A stretch of 64,000 nt of DNA from Actinomyces haliotis. GTDB taxonomy: Bacteria; Actinomycetota; Actinomycetes; Actinomycetales; Actinomycetaceae. Position 1 is the first letter of the stretch, and each line of letters opens with the position of its first letter. The position numbers and the translations under genes were made by a program. The stretch spans positions 269,591 through 333,590 of the forward strand of contig NZ_JACWNA010000001.1 in the NCBI RefSeq assembly GCF_015355765.1, in the 5' to 3' direction. Under the pieces are notes generated by a model. The model made no database searches. It was not told the origin of the DNA and was given only the letters and a program-made list of their open reading frames with translations. This document shows positions 7,910 through 19,732 of the stretch, piece by piece.

Positions 7910-9474
7910 TTGGTGATCCCTTCCTGAGCGGTGGGGGCGAGGACGGCGGAGGCCGCCGCGTCACCGGAGGTGGTGCTGGTCGTCTGGGCGACGTCCTTCG
8001 CGACGCCGTCGACGGCGTCGGTGAGGAAGGCCGGGGCGAAGCCGAGCACGAGCATGGCGACGATGACCGGGACGACGACGATCTTCTCGCGCAGGTCCAT
8101 GTCGCCGCGCTGGGCGACGCGATGCGTCCACGCCTTGGTGGGCGCGCCGGTGAAGACGCGCTGGTAGGGCAGCAGGACGTAGACCGCGGCGATGATGACG
8201 CCGAGGACCGCGAAGATCCCGAGGACCACGGAGACCGAGAAGGTGCCGGTGAGGACCATCCACTCCGGCACGAAGCCGGACAGGCCGGGCAGCGCGATCG
8301 AGGCGAGGCCGGAGACGAGCCAGGTGCCCGCGATGAGAGGAAGGACCCGGGCCATGCCGCCGAGCTCGGAGATCCGGACCGTGCCGGTGCGGCGGGCCAG
8401 GAAGCCCGTCACGAGGTAGAGGCCGGCGATCGAGAGGCCGTGGGCGACCATGTAGACCATGGCGCCGGTGGCGGCGATCTGGCTGCCGATGAAGATGCCC
8501 AGCACCATGAAGCCGAAGTGGCTGATCGAGGTGTAGGAGATGAGGCGGTACAGGTTGTCCTGGCCGACGGCGGCGAGCGCCCCGTAGAGGATCGAGATGA
8601 CCGCGAGGACCATGATCGGCGTCGCCGCCCAGCGGGAGGCCTCCGGGAAGAGCGGCAGGACCAGGGTGATCATGCCGAAGGTACCGATCTTGTCCAGGAT
8701 GCCGATGAGGAGGACCGAGGTGCCCGGGGTCGCCTGCTCGGCCGTGTCGGGCAGCCACGTGTGGACCGGGAACATCGGGGCCTTGATCGCGAACGCGATG
8801 AAGAGGCTGAGGAACATGATCCGCTGCGTCGACCGCGAGGCGGTGAGGTGGCCGACGAGGCTGGACAGCAGGTAGTTGCTGTCGCCGCCGGGGCCGTACA
8901 CGTACAGCATGGCGACGCCGACGAGCATGATGAGTCCGCCGGCCAGCGAGTACAGGAGGAACTTGAGGGCCGCGCGGTGGCGGTCCGGTCCACCGAAGCG
9001 CCCGATGAGGAAGTACACCGGGATGAGCATGGCCTCGAAGCAGATGTAGAAGAGGAAGACGTCCTGCGCCGCGAAGATGACGACGATGAAGGCCTCGAGG
9101 AGGAGGACGAGGGCGGAGAAGCCGCCCTGCCGCTCGGGCTCGACCTCGCCGTGGGAGGCGAGCATGACGATCGGGACGAGGAAGACGGCCAGGAGGAGCA
9201 TCGCCAGGCCGAGGCCGTTGACGCCCAGGGCCCAGGAGATGCCGAGCGCTGAGATCCAGGAGTGGGTCTCGGCCAGCTGGACGGTGCCGCCCTGGCCGGC
9301 GTCGAACTGCGTCACGGCGAGGACGCCGATGACGAGCTCCGCGAGGGAGAAGACGAACCCGACCGTGCCGCCGAGGCGGCGCAGCGGTGCGACGCCCCAG
9401 AGGAGCAGCGCCCCGACGAGCGGGACGAGCACCATGAGGGTCAGCATGGGGAACGATGCGGTGATGGACTGCAT
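7906..9474 (-). CDS. nuoM: NADH-quinone oxidoreductase subunit M
   Basis: This is the NuoM antiporter-like subunit of complex I, 522 residues with about 14 transmembrane segments. The diagnostic stretch KAPMFPVHTWLPDTAEQAT lies in the centre, and an EAMLIPVYFLIG helix carries the conserved glutamate. The ATG at 9474 has GAGGA about eight bases upstream; the frame continues open for hundreds of codons upstream through nuoL, which is a shadow. It follows nuoL by 14 bases and overlaps nuoN by GTGA. The C-terminal tail after the last helix is Ala/Thr-rich. Confidence 0.97.
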   Translation of the reverse strand: MQSITASFPMLTLMVLVPLVGALLLWGVAPLRRLGGTVGFVFSLAELVIGVLAVTQFDAGQGGTVQLAETHSWISALGISWALGVNGLGLAMLLLAVFLVPIVMLASHGEVEPERQGGFSALVLLLEAFIVVIFAAQDVFLFYICFEAMLIPVYFLIGRFGGPDRHRAALKFLLYSLAGGLIMLVGVAMLYVYGPGGDSNYLLSSLVGHLTASRSTQRIMFLSLFIAFAIKAPMFPVHTWLPDTAEQATPGTSVLLIGILDKIGTFGMITLVLPLFPEASRWAATPIMVLAVISILYGALAAVGQDNLYRLISYTSISHFGFMVLGIFIGSQIAATGAMVYMVAHGLSIAGLYLVTGFLARRTGTVRISELGGMARVLPLIAGTWLVSGLASIALPGLSGFVPEWMVLTGTFSVSVVLGIFAVLGVIIAAVYVLLPYQRVFTGAPTKAWTHRVAQRGDMDLREKIVVVPVIVAMLVLGFAPAFLTDAVDGVAKDVAQTTSTTSGDAAASAVLAPTAQEGITK

Positions 9475-9488
9475 GTGGTCGTGTCCTC

Positions 9489-11495
9489 TCAGAACCTGCT
9501 GGCCAGGACGGCGATGAGGGCGAGGACCGTTCCGCCGAGCATGTAGCCGGCGTAGGAGCGGACGAACCCGTTCTCGGTGCGGCGCAGGACCGAGCCGAGC
9601 CCGGCCGTGCCCTTGGCGAGTCCCTCGACGGCGCCGTCGACCACGTAGTGGTCCGACGCGCTGGCGGCGATGACGAGCCCCTGGCCGGGACGCATGGCGA
9701 CCGCCTCGTTGATGGGGTCCTGGTACATGTCGCGGCGCGCGGCCTCGACCAGGACGTTGGAGGGCTGGACGACCGTGGGGACGTCGTTGCGCACGTACAT
9801 GGCCCACGCGACGAGGACGCCGACGATGACCAGGACGAGCGTGAGGCCCATGATGACGCCCGCCGGGAGGACCGGCTCGCCGTGCTCGGCGTGGCCCGTG
9901 ACGGGCTCGAGCCAGGTGACGAAGGCGCTGTTGATGCTGAGGACGCCGCCCAGGCCGATCGAGAAGATCGACAGGACGATGAGCGGGATCGTCATCAGGG
10001 GGCCGGACTCGTGCGGGTGCACGGGGCCCTCGACGTCGCGCTCCGTGGTCCAGCGGGCCTTGCCGTGGAAGATCATGAAGAAGAGGCGCGACATGTAGAA
10101 GGCGGTGAGGCCGGCGGCCAGCATCGCGATCGTGCCGAGGATCCACGGCTTCGCGCCGTCGCCGATGAAGGCGGCCTCGATGATCTTGTCCTTCGACCAG
10201 AAGCCCGAGAAGGGCGGCACGCCGAGGATGGCGAGCCAGGCGATGCCCATCGTGATCCAGGTGACCTTCATGACGCGCTTGAGGTCGCCGAAGCGGCGCA
10301 TGTCGACCTGGTCGCTCATGGCGTGCATGACCGAGCCCGCTCCGAGGAACAGCTGGGCCTTGAAGAAGCCGTGGGTGAGCAGGTGGAAGATCGCGAAGGC
10401 GTAGCCGATGGGGCCGAGGCCGGCGCCGAGCATCATGTAGCCGATCTGGCTCATGGTGGAGGCGGCGAGGACCTTCTTCATGTCGTCCTTGGCGGAGCCG
10501 ATGACGGCTCCGAGGACGAGGGTGATCGTGCCGATGACTGCGACGGCGAGCTGGGCGTGCGGGGCGCCCTCGAAGATCGCGCCGGAGCGGACCATGAGGT
10601 AGACGCCCGCGGTGACCATCGTCGCGGCGTGGATGAGGGCGGAGACCGGCGTCGGGCCGGCCATCGCGTCGCCGAGCCACGCCTGCAGCGGGAACTGCGC
10701 GGACTTGCCGCATGCGGCCAGGAGGAGGAAGAAGCCCATCGCGGTGAGCCAGCCGGTGGAGACCGAGCCGGACTGTGCGGCGGGGAGGACCTTGTCGAAG
10801 GCGACCGAGCCGACCTGGGAGACCATCGCCATCATGGCGAGGAGGAGGCCGACGTCGCCGACGCGGTTCATGATGAAGGCCTTCTTCGCGGCCGTGGCGT
10901 TCTCGCGGCTCTTGGCCTGGGCGGCCTGGGGGTCGTCGGCGTCGGCGGTGTTCCAGAAGCCGATGAGGAGGTACGAGGCGAGGCCCACGCCCTCCCAGCC
11001 GACGAAGAGCACCACGTAGGAGCTGCCGAGCACGAGGGTCAGCATCGCGGCGACGAAGAGGTTGAGGTAGGCGAAGAAGCGACGGCGGTCGCGGTCGTGC
11101 TCCATGTAGGCCACCGAGTAGAGGTGGATGAGGAAGCCGACGAAGGTCACCAGCGTGACGAAGGTGAGGGACAGCGGGTCGACCCGGAGGCCGGCGTCGA
11201 CGCTCAGGGAGCCCGAGCCGAACCAGTGCCACAGGTCGACGCCCATCGTCCGCTCCCCCGCGTCGAGGGAGAGGATTTGGCACAGGATGCCGATGCCGAG
11301 GCAGGCGTCAAAGAGGGCGGCCAGCAGGCCGAGCCAGTGGCCCCACTTGTCCGTGGCGCGGCCGGCGACGAGGAGGAATCCGGCGCTCAGGAGCGGGACG
11401 GCGATGAGGAGCCAGGCGTAGGAGGCCAGCCCCGTGGCCGGGGCGGCGGCGCCGACGACGGACTGGGCGGCGAGGAGGAGAGGAGCGGTGGTCAT
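9489..11495 (-). CDS. nuoL: NADH-quinone oxidoreductase subunit L
   Basis: This is the NuoL antiporter-like subunit, 668 residues, including the long amphipathic lateral helix at the C-terminus that couples the proton channels. Hallmarks are VGWEGVGLASYLLIGFW and KSAQFPLQAWLGDAMAGPTPVSALIHAATMV in split form, with conserved lysine and glutamate residues. The ATG at 11495 is supported by an AGAGGA site and lies 14 bases after the nuoK stop. The reading frame upstream of this ATG is non-homologous shadow sequence from nuoK and nuoJ. It ends 14 bases before nuoM. Confidence 0.97.
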   Translation of the reverse strand: MTTAPLLLAAQSVVGAAAPATGLASYAWLLIAVPLLSAGFLLVAGRATDKWGHWLGLLAALFDACLGIGILCQILSLDAGERTMGVDLWHWFGSGSLSVDAGLRVDPLSLTFVTLVTFVGFLIHLYSVAYMEHDRDRRRFFAYLNLFVAAMLTLVLGSSYVVLFVGWEGVGLASYLLIGFWNTADADDPQAAQAKSRENATAAKKAFIMNRVGDVGLLLAMMAMVSQVGSVAFDKVLPAAQSGSVSTGWLTAMGFFLLLAACGKSAQFPLQAWLGDAMAGPTPVSALIHAATMVTAGVYLMVRSGAIFEGAPHAQLAVAVIGTITLVLGAVIGSAKDDMKKVLAASTMSQIGYMMLGAGLGPIGYAFAIFHLLTHGFFKAQLFLGAGSVMHAMSDQVDMRRFGDLKRVMKVTWITMGIAWLAILGVPPFSGFWSKDKIIEAAFIGDGAKPWILGTIAMLAAGLTAFYMSRLFFMIFHGKARWTTERDVEGPVHPHESGPLMTIPLIVLSIFSIGLGGVLSINSAFVTWLEPVTGHAEHGEPVLPAGVIMGLTLVLVIVGVLVAWAMYVRNDVPTVVQPSNVLVEAARRDMYQDPINEAVAMRPGQGLVIAASASDHYVVDGAVEGLAKGTAGLGSVLRRTENGFVRSYAGYMLGGTVLALIAVLASRF

Positions 11496-11509
11496 CTGGG
11501 GCGGTCCTC

Positions 11510-11815
11510 TCAGAGACAGAGCAGGTTCTCGTCGTCGACCGACGTGGACCTGCGGGATTTGAAGATGGACACCACGATGCTCAGGCCCACGACGACCTCG
11601 GCGGCGGCGACGACCATGACGAAGAAGGCGAAGACCTGCCCCGTGAGGTCGCCGTACATCCGCGAGAAGGTGACGAGGACGAGGTTGACGGCGTTGAGCA
11701 TGAGCTCGACGCCCATGAGCTCGATGATCGCGTTGCGGCGCAGGAGCACCGTGAGCGCCCCGAGGGTGAACAGCACCCCGGCGAGGACGACGTAGGCAGT
11801 GACGGGGAGACTCAC
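11510..11815 (-). CDS. nuoK: NADH-quinone oxidoreductase subunit K
   Basis: This is the small three-helix NuoK subunit, 101 residues, the normal length. The conserved glutamates are in the helix [15 protein letters not shown], and the third helix holds [15 protein letters not shown]. The ending [12 protein letters not shown] resembles other actinobacterial NuoK proteins. The GTG start overlaps the nuoJ stop by GTGA. Confidence 0.97.
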   Translation of the reverse strand: MSLPVTAYVVLAGVLFTLGALTVLLRRNAIIELMGVELMLNAVNLVLVTFSRMYGDLTGQVFAFFVMVVAAAEVVVGLSIVVSIFKSRRSTSVDDENLLCL

Positions 11816-12783
11816 TTCTCCTCCTCCTTCTCCTGGGACTCGCCGGCCGGAGCCGGCTCGACCGCCGGGGCGGGAGCGGGGGCCATCGGCTGGACGACGG
11901 CGGGGGCGGCGGCACCGGGCATGGCGGGCATGCCGGAGCGGGCCGGGTTGGTGTCCTCGCGGGCGCGGACGCGGCCCTCGCGCTGGGCGGCGGCGTACTC
12001 CGGGGAGACGTCGGCGAGCGAGAGGCCCTGGCCGCGGACGCGCAGGACGCGCGGGATCGACTCCTCGACGGCGTCGCCAGAGGCCTCGAGGGCGGGGGCG
12101 GCGGCGGTGTTGGTCGAGGCGTAGACACCGGGCATGGGCTTCTGACCGGGGTGGACACCCTTGGAGGCGTAGGCCCGCATCTTGTCGTCCATGGTCGACT
12201 GCTGCGTGACCTTGGCGCGCACGCGCTCGCGGTGCGTGAGGGTCAGCGCACCGAGCGCCGCGATGATGAGGAGGAAGCCCGTGAGCTCCATGGTGACGAC
12301 GTGGTCGCCGAAGAGCACACCGGCGAGGTCCGCAGGAGTCGCGGAGTCGCCGTTCTGGAGGCCGGCGGCGCTCGGGAAGGCGGTGCGCCAGACGACGGCG
12401 GTGAGAACGGCGACGAGGCCGACGCCCAGGAGGGCGATGACCCCCTTGCCGGCGGCACCGCCGGCGGCGGAGACGGGCTCGTCTCCGCCGACGCCGACCA
12501 GCATGATGACGAACAGCACCAGGGTCATGACGGCGCCGGTGTAGACGACCATCTGGGTGATGCCGAGGAAGGGCGACTCGTTGGCGATGTAGAGGATCGC
12601 CAGGCTGACCATGATCGCGATCATGTTGACGGCGGCGGAGACCGCGCGGTGCGCGGTGAGCAGGCCGAAGCCGCACGCGACGCACACGAGGGCGACGATC
12701 GCGAAGAGGACGGTCTCGCCGGAGCCCATGTCGCCGACGGAGTTGAGGTTCGCAGGGAGAAGGGAGGGGACGAGGGCGTTCAC
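11812..12783 (-). CDS. nuoJ: NADH-quinone oxidoreductase subunit J, long C-terminal tail
   Basis: This is NuoJ, the membrane subunit carrying the pi-bulge helix of complex I (here [17 protein letters not shown] near residue 80). The first 190 residues are the usual five-helix core; E. coli NuoJ is 184 residues. This protein has 323, the remainder being a hydrophilic tail rich in Ala, Pro and Glu that ends in SQEKEEEK. Similar but shorter tails occur in other actinobacteria. The GTG start overlaps the nuoI stop by GTGA, and the stop overlaps nuoK by GTGA. Confidence 0.95.
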   Translation of the reverse strand: MNALVPSLLPANLNSVGDMGSGETVLFAIVALVCVACGFGLLTAHRAVSAAVNMIAIMVSLAILYIANESPFLGITQMVVYTGAVMTLVLFVIMLVGVGGDEPVSAAGGAAGKGVIALLGVGLVAVLTAVVWRTAFPSAAGLQNGDSATPADLAGVLFGDHVVTMELTGFLLIIAALGALTLTHRERVRAKVTQQSTMDDKMRAYASKGVHPGQKPMPGVYASTNTAAAPALEASGDAVEESIPRVLRVRGQGLSLADVSPEYAAAQREGRVRAREDTNPARSGMPAMPGAAAPAVVQPMAPAPAPAVEPAPAGESQEKEEEK

Positions 12784-13508
12784 CGCACGGCCTCCTTCGC
12801 GACCGCCGCGACGGGGCGCGCGGATGAGAGCGTGGGGTCGTCGGGGCGGTTGGCGCGGACCCAGTCGACCTGCGTCTGCGTGACGCCGGTGACGGCCTCG
12901 CGGTAGTAGTCGCCGTCCTCGGTGCCCTCGACCATCGGGTGCGGGGCGGCCAGCGCGCCGTCGGGCACGGGGGCGAGGAGGTCCTGCTTCTCGTAGATGA
13001 GGCCGGTGCGGTTGGGGCCGACCAGCTCGTCGATCTCGTGCGTCATGGTGAGGGCGCGCGTCGGGCACGCCTCGATGCACATGCCGCAGAAGATGCAGCG
13101 CAGGTAGTTGATCTGGTACACGCGGCCGTAACGCTCACCGGGCGAGTACTGCGCGCCGGGGGCGTTGGAGGCGGCCTCGACGTAGATGGCGTCTGCCGGG
13201 CAGGCCCACGCGCACAGCTCGCAGCCGATGCACTTCTCGAGCCCGTCCGCGTAGCGGTTCAGTTGGTGGCGGCCGTGGTAGCGCGGCATGAGCACCGGGC
13301 GGATGAACGGGTACTGCTCGGTGACCGTGGGCCGGAACATCGAGGAGATCGTCACGCCGTAGCCGGCGACGGGGGCGAAGAAGCGGCCGATGGCGGAGGG
13401 CTCGTCGGCCAGCCACTTGTCGTGGTCACCCCCGTTGCGGGGCGCTGAGCCCGCGGCGTGGGCACCGCCCGCGCCGGGCGCGGGGCGGTCGTGGGTCTGG
13501 TCAGTCAT
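12780..13508 (-). CDS. nuoI: NADH-quinone oxidoreductase subunit I (two 4Fe-4S)
   Basis: NuoI carries clusters N6a and N6b between NuoG and NuoB in the peripheral arm. Two Cys motifs are visible, [12 protein letters not shown] near 93-104 and [12 protein letters not shown] near 138-149. The protein has 242 residues against 180 in E. coli; it has an N-terminal 40-residue Gly/Ala-rich, probably disordered part and an added C-terminus. The ATG lies eight bases inside the end of nuoH, so the two genes overlap. It overlaps nuoJ by GTGA. Confidence 0.96.
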   Translation of the reverse strand: MTDQTHDRPAPGAGGAHAAGSAPRNGGDHDKWLADEPSAIGRFFAPVAGYGVTISSMFRPTVTEQYPFIRPVLMPRYHGRHQLNRYADGLEKCIGCELCAWACPADAIYVEAASNAPGAQYSPGERYGRVYQINYLRCIFCGMCIEACPTRALTMTHEIDELVGPNRTGLIYEKQDLLAPVPDGALAAPHPMVEGTEDGDYYREAVTGVTQTQVDWVRANRPDDPTLSSARPVAAVAKEAVR

Positions 13509-14925
13509 CGGATCCCTCCTGGACGTTCGTCACGGAGTCGGGGGTGGACTGGGCGCCGGCGAGCACGGGGCGGTGGGCCCCGGCCGCAGCGGCGCGGCGG
13601 GCGCGCGGGGACAGCGGGAGCTGCTGGCCCGGCAGGGGCGGGACGGGGAAGCCGCCCGCGGTGGCGTCGAGCTCCTCGCCGGGGACGAGCAGGTCGCCGT
13701 CGGCGTCGGTGCCCGCGGTGGCGGTCGAGGTCTCGTCGTCTTCCCCGCGCTCCGGGACGAGGAGCAGCAGGAGCATGGCGACGAGGAAGACCGCGCCGAG
13801 GATGAGGAGGAGGCCCCGGGAGGAGCCGCCCGAGAAGGAGCGGTAGCCCTGGACGAGGGCGACGAGCACGAACCAGGCGAGCGAGACCGGGATGAGGAAC
13901 TTCCAGCCGAGCTGCATGAAGTGGTCGTAGCGGATACGGACCAGGGTGCCTCGGGTCCAGATCATGAAGAACATGCACAGCCAGACCTTGGCGATGAACC
14001 AGAGCATCGGCCACCAGCCGTGGTTGAAGCCGTCCCAGAAGGACCCGAGGATCCAGGAGCGCCAGCCGCCCAGGAAGAGGGTGGTGCACATGGCCGAGAC
14101 GTTGAACATGTTGATGTACTCGCCGAGGTAGTACCAGGCGAACTTCATCGAGGAGTACTCGGTCATGTGGCCGGCGACGAGCTCGCCCTCGGCCTCGGGG
14201 AGGTCGAAGGGCAGACGGTTGACCTCCCCGACCATGGAGACGACGTAGATGAGGAAGCTCGGGATCATGGCGAGGCACCACCAGATGCGCTCCTGCGAGG
14301 TGACGATGCCCGAGGTGGACATCGTGCCCGCGGCGAGGAACACGGTGAGGATCGACATGCTCATGGAGAGCTCGTAGGAGATCACCTGGGCGGCGGAGCG
14401 GACGGCGCCGAGCAGCGGGTAGGTCGAGTGGGTCGACCAGCCGCCGAGGATGAGGCCGTAGACGCCGAAGCCGGTGATGGCCAGGACGTAGAGGACCGCG
14501 ACCGAAAAGTCGGTCAGCTGCAGCGGCGTCACGTGGCCGAACATGCTGACCTCGGGCCCGAAGGGGATGACCGCGTAGATCATGAAGGACGCGAAGGCCG
14601 TGATGATCGGGCCGAGCAGGAAGATGAAGGTCTCGGCCCCCTTGTGCCAGATGTCCTCCTTCATGATGAGCTTCGTGGCGTCCGCGATGAGCTGCGGGAT
14701 GCCGAGGAAGCCGTTCACGTTGGGGCCCGGGCGGGTCTGCATGCGCCCCAGCACTCGGCGCTCGGCCCAGATGGCCATGATGACGCTGAGGATGAGGAAC
14801 AGCATGATGAAGACGGCCTTGATGAGCGAGAGCCACCAGGTCGTCTGGCTGAAGTCGGCCGTCACTCCCCCGATCGCGGGGAGCGCCGAGCCGAGGCCGG
14901 CGTGTAGAAGAGTCGCGGTGCTCAC
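13501..14925 (-). CDS. nuoH: NADH-quinone oxidoreductase subunit H, extended C-terminus
   Basis: NuoH forms much of the quinone-binding chamber at the foot of the peripheral arm. The conserved loops [15 protein letters not shown] near residue 50 and [15 protein letters not shown] in the centre are intact. The protein has 474 residues; E. coli NuoH has 325. The extra length is one added hydrophobic helix ([19 protein letters not shown]) and a hydrophilic tail of about 90 residues. The GTG at 14925 overlaps the nuoG stop by GTGA; the longer open frame upstream is shadow. Confidence 0.95.
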   Translation of the reverse strand: MSTATLLHAGLGSALPAIGGVTADFSQTTWWLSLIKAVFIMLFLILSVIMAIWAERRVLGRMQTRPGPNVNGFLGIPQLIADATKLIMKEDIWHKGAETFIFLLGPIITAFASFMIYAVIPFGPEVSMFGHVTPLQLTDFSVAVLYVLAITGFGVYGLILGGWSTHSTYPLLGAVRSAAQVISYELSMSMSILTVFLAAGTMSTSGIVTSQERIWWCLAMIPSFLIYVVSMVGEVNRLPFDLPEAEGELVAGHMTEYSSMKFAWYYLGEYINMFNVSAMCTTLFLGGWRSWILGSFWDGFNHGWWPMLWFIAKVWLCMFFMIWTRGTLVRIRYDHFMQLGWKFLIPVSLAWFVLVALVQGYRSFSGGSSRGLLLILGAVFLVAMLLLLLVPERGEDDETSTATAGTDADGDLLVPGEELDATAGGFPVPPLPGQQLPLSPRARRAAAAGAHRPVLAGAQSTPDSVTNVQEGSDD

Positions 14926-17645
14926 CGGACCACCTCCGAGCTGTTCGTGAGGGCGAGCGACAGGCTGACGTGGGCGCCGTGGCCGGCGCCGAGGGTCTGG
15001 TGGACGGTCGAACCGGCCGAGCACTCAGGGAGCCACACCGTCCCGTCCGCGACGCCGCCGATGATGGCGGGCAGCGTGATGGAGCCGGTGGGGGTACTCA
15101 CCTCGACCGGCTCTCCCGGGGTGACCGAGAGACGGGCGGCGAGGTCAGCGCCGAGGCGGGCGATCGGGCGCAGCGCGGTGGCGGCGAGGAAGGCCTCCCC
15201 GTCCTGAAGACGCCCGGCGTCGAGCATCGGCTTGTGGGTAGAGAGGACGGCGTCGAGGCCGGAGACCGTGGAGAGGGTCTCGGGCACGTCGTCGCCGGTC
15301 TCGGGGCCGGAGGCCTCGGCCTCCGTGAAGGAGACCTCGCCGCGCTGGCCGGCGTACAGGCCGAGGCCCGCGAGCTCGGCGTGGAGGGTCTCGAGGTCGT
15401 CGACACCGAGGTCGACGCCCATCTCCGCGGCCAGCATGCCGAGGACCTGGCGGTCGGTGCGGGCCCGCGAGACGTGGGCCTGGCCGAAGGGGCGGACGCG
15501 ACCCTCCCAGTTGACGAAGGTGCCGTTCTTCTCGACGGCGGGGGCGACCGGGAGGACGACGTCGGCGTGCTCGGAGACCTCCGAGCGGCGGACCTCGAGC
15601 TGCACGGTGAAGCCGGAGGAGGCCAGGGCCGTGCGGGCCAGGCCCGGGTCGGAGAAGTCGCGCACGTCGACGCCACCGACGACCAGGCCGCCGAGCTCGC
15701 CGTCGGCGAGGGCGTTGAGGATCGCGGTGGTGTCGCGACCGGCGGTCGCGGGAAGGGCCGGGCGCTGGTGGAGGCCGGTGGTCTCGATGCCCCAGGCGTC
15801 CTGGACCTCGGCGCGAGCCGCGTCGTCGGTGACCGGGCGGCCGCCGGGCAGCAGGCTCGGCAGCAGGCCGGCCTCGATGCCGCCGCGCTCACCGGAGCGG
15901 CGCGGCACCCAGGCGAGGCGGGCTCCGGTGCCGGTGGCGAGGGCGTCGACGACGGAGAGGAGACCGGGGACGGAGGCGGCGCGCTCACCGACGAGGATGG
16001 TGGCGCCGTCGCCCTTGAGGGCCTCGACGAGCTCGGGATGGCTCTGGGACAGGAGCGCGACGGCGCGGGCCTCGTCGCCAGGGGCGGCGAGGATGGTGTC
16101 GGCGCCGAGCTTGCGGGAGCCGTTGGAGGCGACCGTGGCCACGGTGGCGACCTTGACGCCGCCGGCGCGCACGCCCTTGCGCAGGCGCAGGAAGAGGGAG
16201 CCGCACTCGTCCTCGGGCTCGAGGGCGACGAGAAGGACCTGGCCGGCCTTCTCCAGGCTGCTGTAGGTGACCGCGCCGAGCCCCGTGCCGGCGACGCGCT
16301 TGGCGAGGAAGGACTCCTCCTCGGCGCTGTGGTCGCGGACGCGCTGGTCGATGTCGTTGGTGCCGAGGACCGTGCGGGCGAAGCGGGACCATGACCAGGC
16401 GTCCTCGAGGGTGAGTCGACCGCCGGGGAGGAGGCCGACACCGCCGTCGGACTGGGCCTTGGCGAGACCCTGGGCGGCGACGTCGAGGGCGTCGGACCAG
16501 GAGGTCGGGACGAGCTCGCCGGACTCCTCGTCGCGTACGAGCGGAACCGTAAGGCGGTCGTCAAGGCTGGACCAGGCGAAGCCGAAGCGGTCCTTGTCGG
16601 TGATCCACTCCTCGTTGACCTCGGGGTCGTTGCCGGCGAGGCGGCGCAGCACGACGCCGCGGCGCATGTCGACGCGGATCGCGGAGCCGGATGCGTCCTG
16701 CTCGGTGACGGAGTCGGTGGAGACGAGGTCCATCGGACGGGCGCGGAAGCGGTAGCGGGCGCTGGTGAGGGCGCCCACGGGGCAGATCTGGATGATGTTG
16801 CCGGAGAAGTAGGAGGCGAAGGGGCGGCCGGACAGGTCGAGGTCCTCGCGCACGTCACCGGCCGCGGAGCCGACAACGGTGCCGGCGGCGACGCCCGCCT
16901 CACCGGACGGGCCCGCGAGCCCGGCGTCGGGGGCGAGGTAGTCGCCGCCGCGGATCGTCTGGGTCGAGATCCCGGCGATGCCCTCGGGGTCGAAGAAGTC
17001 GAGGACCGTGGAGTCGAAGCGGCCGATCTGCTCGCCGTAGAGGCCGCCGTCGACGTGCCCGCCGACGTGGCCGCCGCCGCGGCCCTGGAGCGCGATGAAC
17101 GGGTCGCCGGCGATCTGGTCGGCGAAGCGCACGCAGCGCTGGCACAGGATGCAGCGGTCGCGGTCGAGGAGGATGTTGCTCGTCAGGCGCAGCGGCTTGG
17201 GGAAGGTGCGCTTGACGTCCGTGAAGCGGGTGACGCTCTGCGCGCCCGAGGCCATGAGCTCGAGGGCCTGGTTCTGCAGGGGGCACTCGCCGCCCTTGTC
17301 GCAGACGGGGCAGTCGAGCGGGTGGTTGATGAGCAGGAACTCCATCGTGCCGTCCTGCGCCTTGGCGGCGACGGGGCTGGTGGCCTGCGTCTTGATCTCC
17401 ATCCCCTCCATGGCCGTCATGGCGCAGGACGGCTGGGGCTTGGGCATGGGACGGACGACGCCGTCGCGGCCCGGCATGGCGACCTCGACGAGGCACTGGC
17501 GGCAGTTGGCCGAAGGCGCGAGGAGGGGGTGGTCGCAGAAGCGCGGGATGCGGACGCCGACCTTCTCCGCGGCGCGGATGAGGAGGGTGCCCTTCTCGAC
17601 CTCGACGGGCATGCCGTCGATCGTCATGTTGACCATGTCAGTCAT
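14922..17645 (-). CDS. nuoG: NADH-quinone oxidoreductase subunit G
   Basis: NuoG is the large iron-sulfur subunit of the peripheral arm, 907 residues. The N-terminal 2Fe-2S site uses Cys37, Cys48, Cys51 and Cys74. The His-ligated 4Fe-4S site is HPLDCPVCDKGGEC at about 108-121, and a further 4Fe-4S site uses RCILCQRC at about 164-171 with a distant ICPVGAL. The rest is the molybdopterin-oxidoreductase-like domain, which binds no cofactor in complex I. The ATG is three bases after the nuoF stop. Confidence 0.96.
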   Translation of the reverse strand: MTDMVNMTIDGMPVEVEKGTLLIRAAEKVGVRIPRFCDHPLLAPSANCRQCLVEVAMPGRDGVVRPMPKPQPSCAMTAMEGMEIKTQATSPVAAKAQDGTMEFLLINHPLDCPVCDKGGECPLQNQALELMASGAQSVTRFTDVKRTFPKPLRLTSNILLDRDRCILCQRCVRFADQIAGDPFIALQGRGGGHVGGHVDGGLYGEQIGRFDSTVLDFFDPEGIAGISTQTIRGGDYLAPDAGLAGPSGEAGVAAGTVVGSAAGDVREDLDLSGRPFASYFSGNIIQICPVGALTSARYRFRARPMDLVSTDSVTEQDASGSAIRVDMRRGVVLRRLAGNDPEVNEEWITDKDRFGFAWSSLDDRLTVPLVRDEESGELVPTSWSDALDVAAQGLAKAQSDGGVGLLPGGRLTLEDAWSWSRFARTVLGTNDIDQRVRDHSAEEESFLAKRVAGTGLGAVTYSSLEKAGQVLLVALEPEDECGSLFLRLRKGVRAGGVKVATVATVASNGSRKLGADTILAAPGDEARAVALLSQSHPELVEALKGDGATILVGERAASVPGLLSVVDALATGTGARLAWVPRRSGERGGIEAGLLPSLLPGGRPVTDDAARAEVQDAWGIETTGLHQRPALPATAGRDTTAILNALADGELGGLVVGGVDVRDFSDPGLARTALASSGFTVQLEVRRSEVSEHADVVLPVAPAVEKNGTFVNWEGRVRPFGQAHVSRARTDRQVLGMLAAEMGVDLGVDDLETLHAELAGLGLYAGQRGEVSFTEAEASGPETGDDVPETLSTVSGLDAVLSTHKPMLDAGRLQDGEAFLAATALRPIARLGADLAARLSVTPGEPVEVSTPTGSITLPAIIGGVADGTVWLPECSAGSTVHQTLGAGHGAHVSLSLALTNSSEVVR

Positions 17646-17648
17646 GTG

Positions 17649-19000
<1,352 letters not shown>

Positions 19001-19004
<4 letters not shown>

Positions 19005-19732
19005 TTGGTCTCCTCCTTGGGGGCGGTCCAGCCGTTCTCGCGCGCGATGCGCAGACCGAGGAGGCTCGGGTCACCGGGGCGGCCGCCCTCGTCGGCGCGG
19101 CCGTCCTCGAAGCCCGCGAGGACGCGGGAGTTCTCGCGGAAGGTGGGAAGGGTCTCGGGGCCGCGCGTGGGGACGACGTCCTCGCCGCGACGGAGGCGGT
19201 CGATGAGGTCGACGGCGCTGGCCGGGGTCTGGTTGTCGAAGAACTCCCAGTTGACCATGACGACGGGGGCGTAGTCGCAGGCGGCGTTGCACTCGATGCG
19301 CTCGAGGCTGATGACGCCGTCCTCGCTGGTCTCGTCGTTGCCGAGGCCGGTGTGCTCCGCGACGGCCTTCCAGACCTCGTCGCCGCCCATGACGCCGCAC
19401 AGGGCGTTGGTGCACACGCCGACGTGGTACTCGCCGGCGGGGTGCCGGCGGAACTGGCTGTAGAAGGTCGCGACGGCGGAGACCTCGGAGCGGGTCAGCC
19501 CGAGGGACTCCGCGCAGATGGCGATGCCGCGGGGCGCGACGTAGCCGTCGACGCTCTGGACGAGGTGCAGCATCGGGATGAGGGCGCTGCGCTCATGGCC
19601 CTCGGGGTAACGGGACCGGATCTGGGCGATGTCCTCGCGCAGGCGCGCCTCGACCTCGGGCTCGTAGCCGGAGGCCGTGACCGGCGCGGTGGCCGCGTGG
19701 CGGCCCGCGGTGGGGGTGTTCTCGGCGGTCAT
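19001..19732 (-). CDS. nuoE: NADH-quinone oxidoreductase subunit E (2Fe-2S)
   Basis: NuoE is the 2Fe-2S subunit that pairs with NuoF. The thioredoxin-like fold carries VCTNALCG and IECNAACDYAP, giving four Cys ligands. The protein has 243 residues with a C-terminal extension of some 50 residues over E. coli NuoE (166). The ATG shares one base with the nuoD stop (TGATG). The frame stays open upstream as a shadow of nuoD and is not part of the protein. Confidence 0.96.

Noticed and set aside
6354..7964. Very long open frame extending the polyprenyl synthase N-terminus to over 900 residues.
   Set aside because: The extension is Arg/Pro-rich shadow sequence antiphase to nuoN. The GTG overlapping the nuoN stop is a natural start and gives the family length.
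9648..11795. A 715-codon plus-strand frame opposite nuoL.
   Set aside because: Low-complexity antisense of a clear complex I gene; no start signal.
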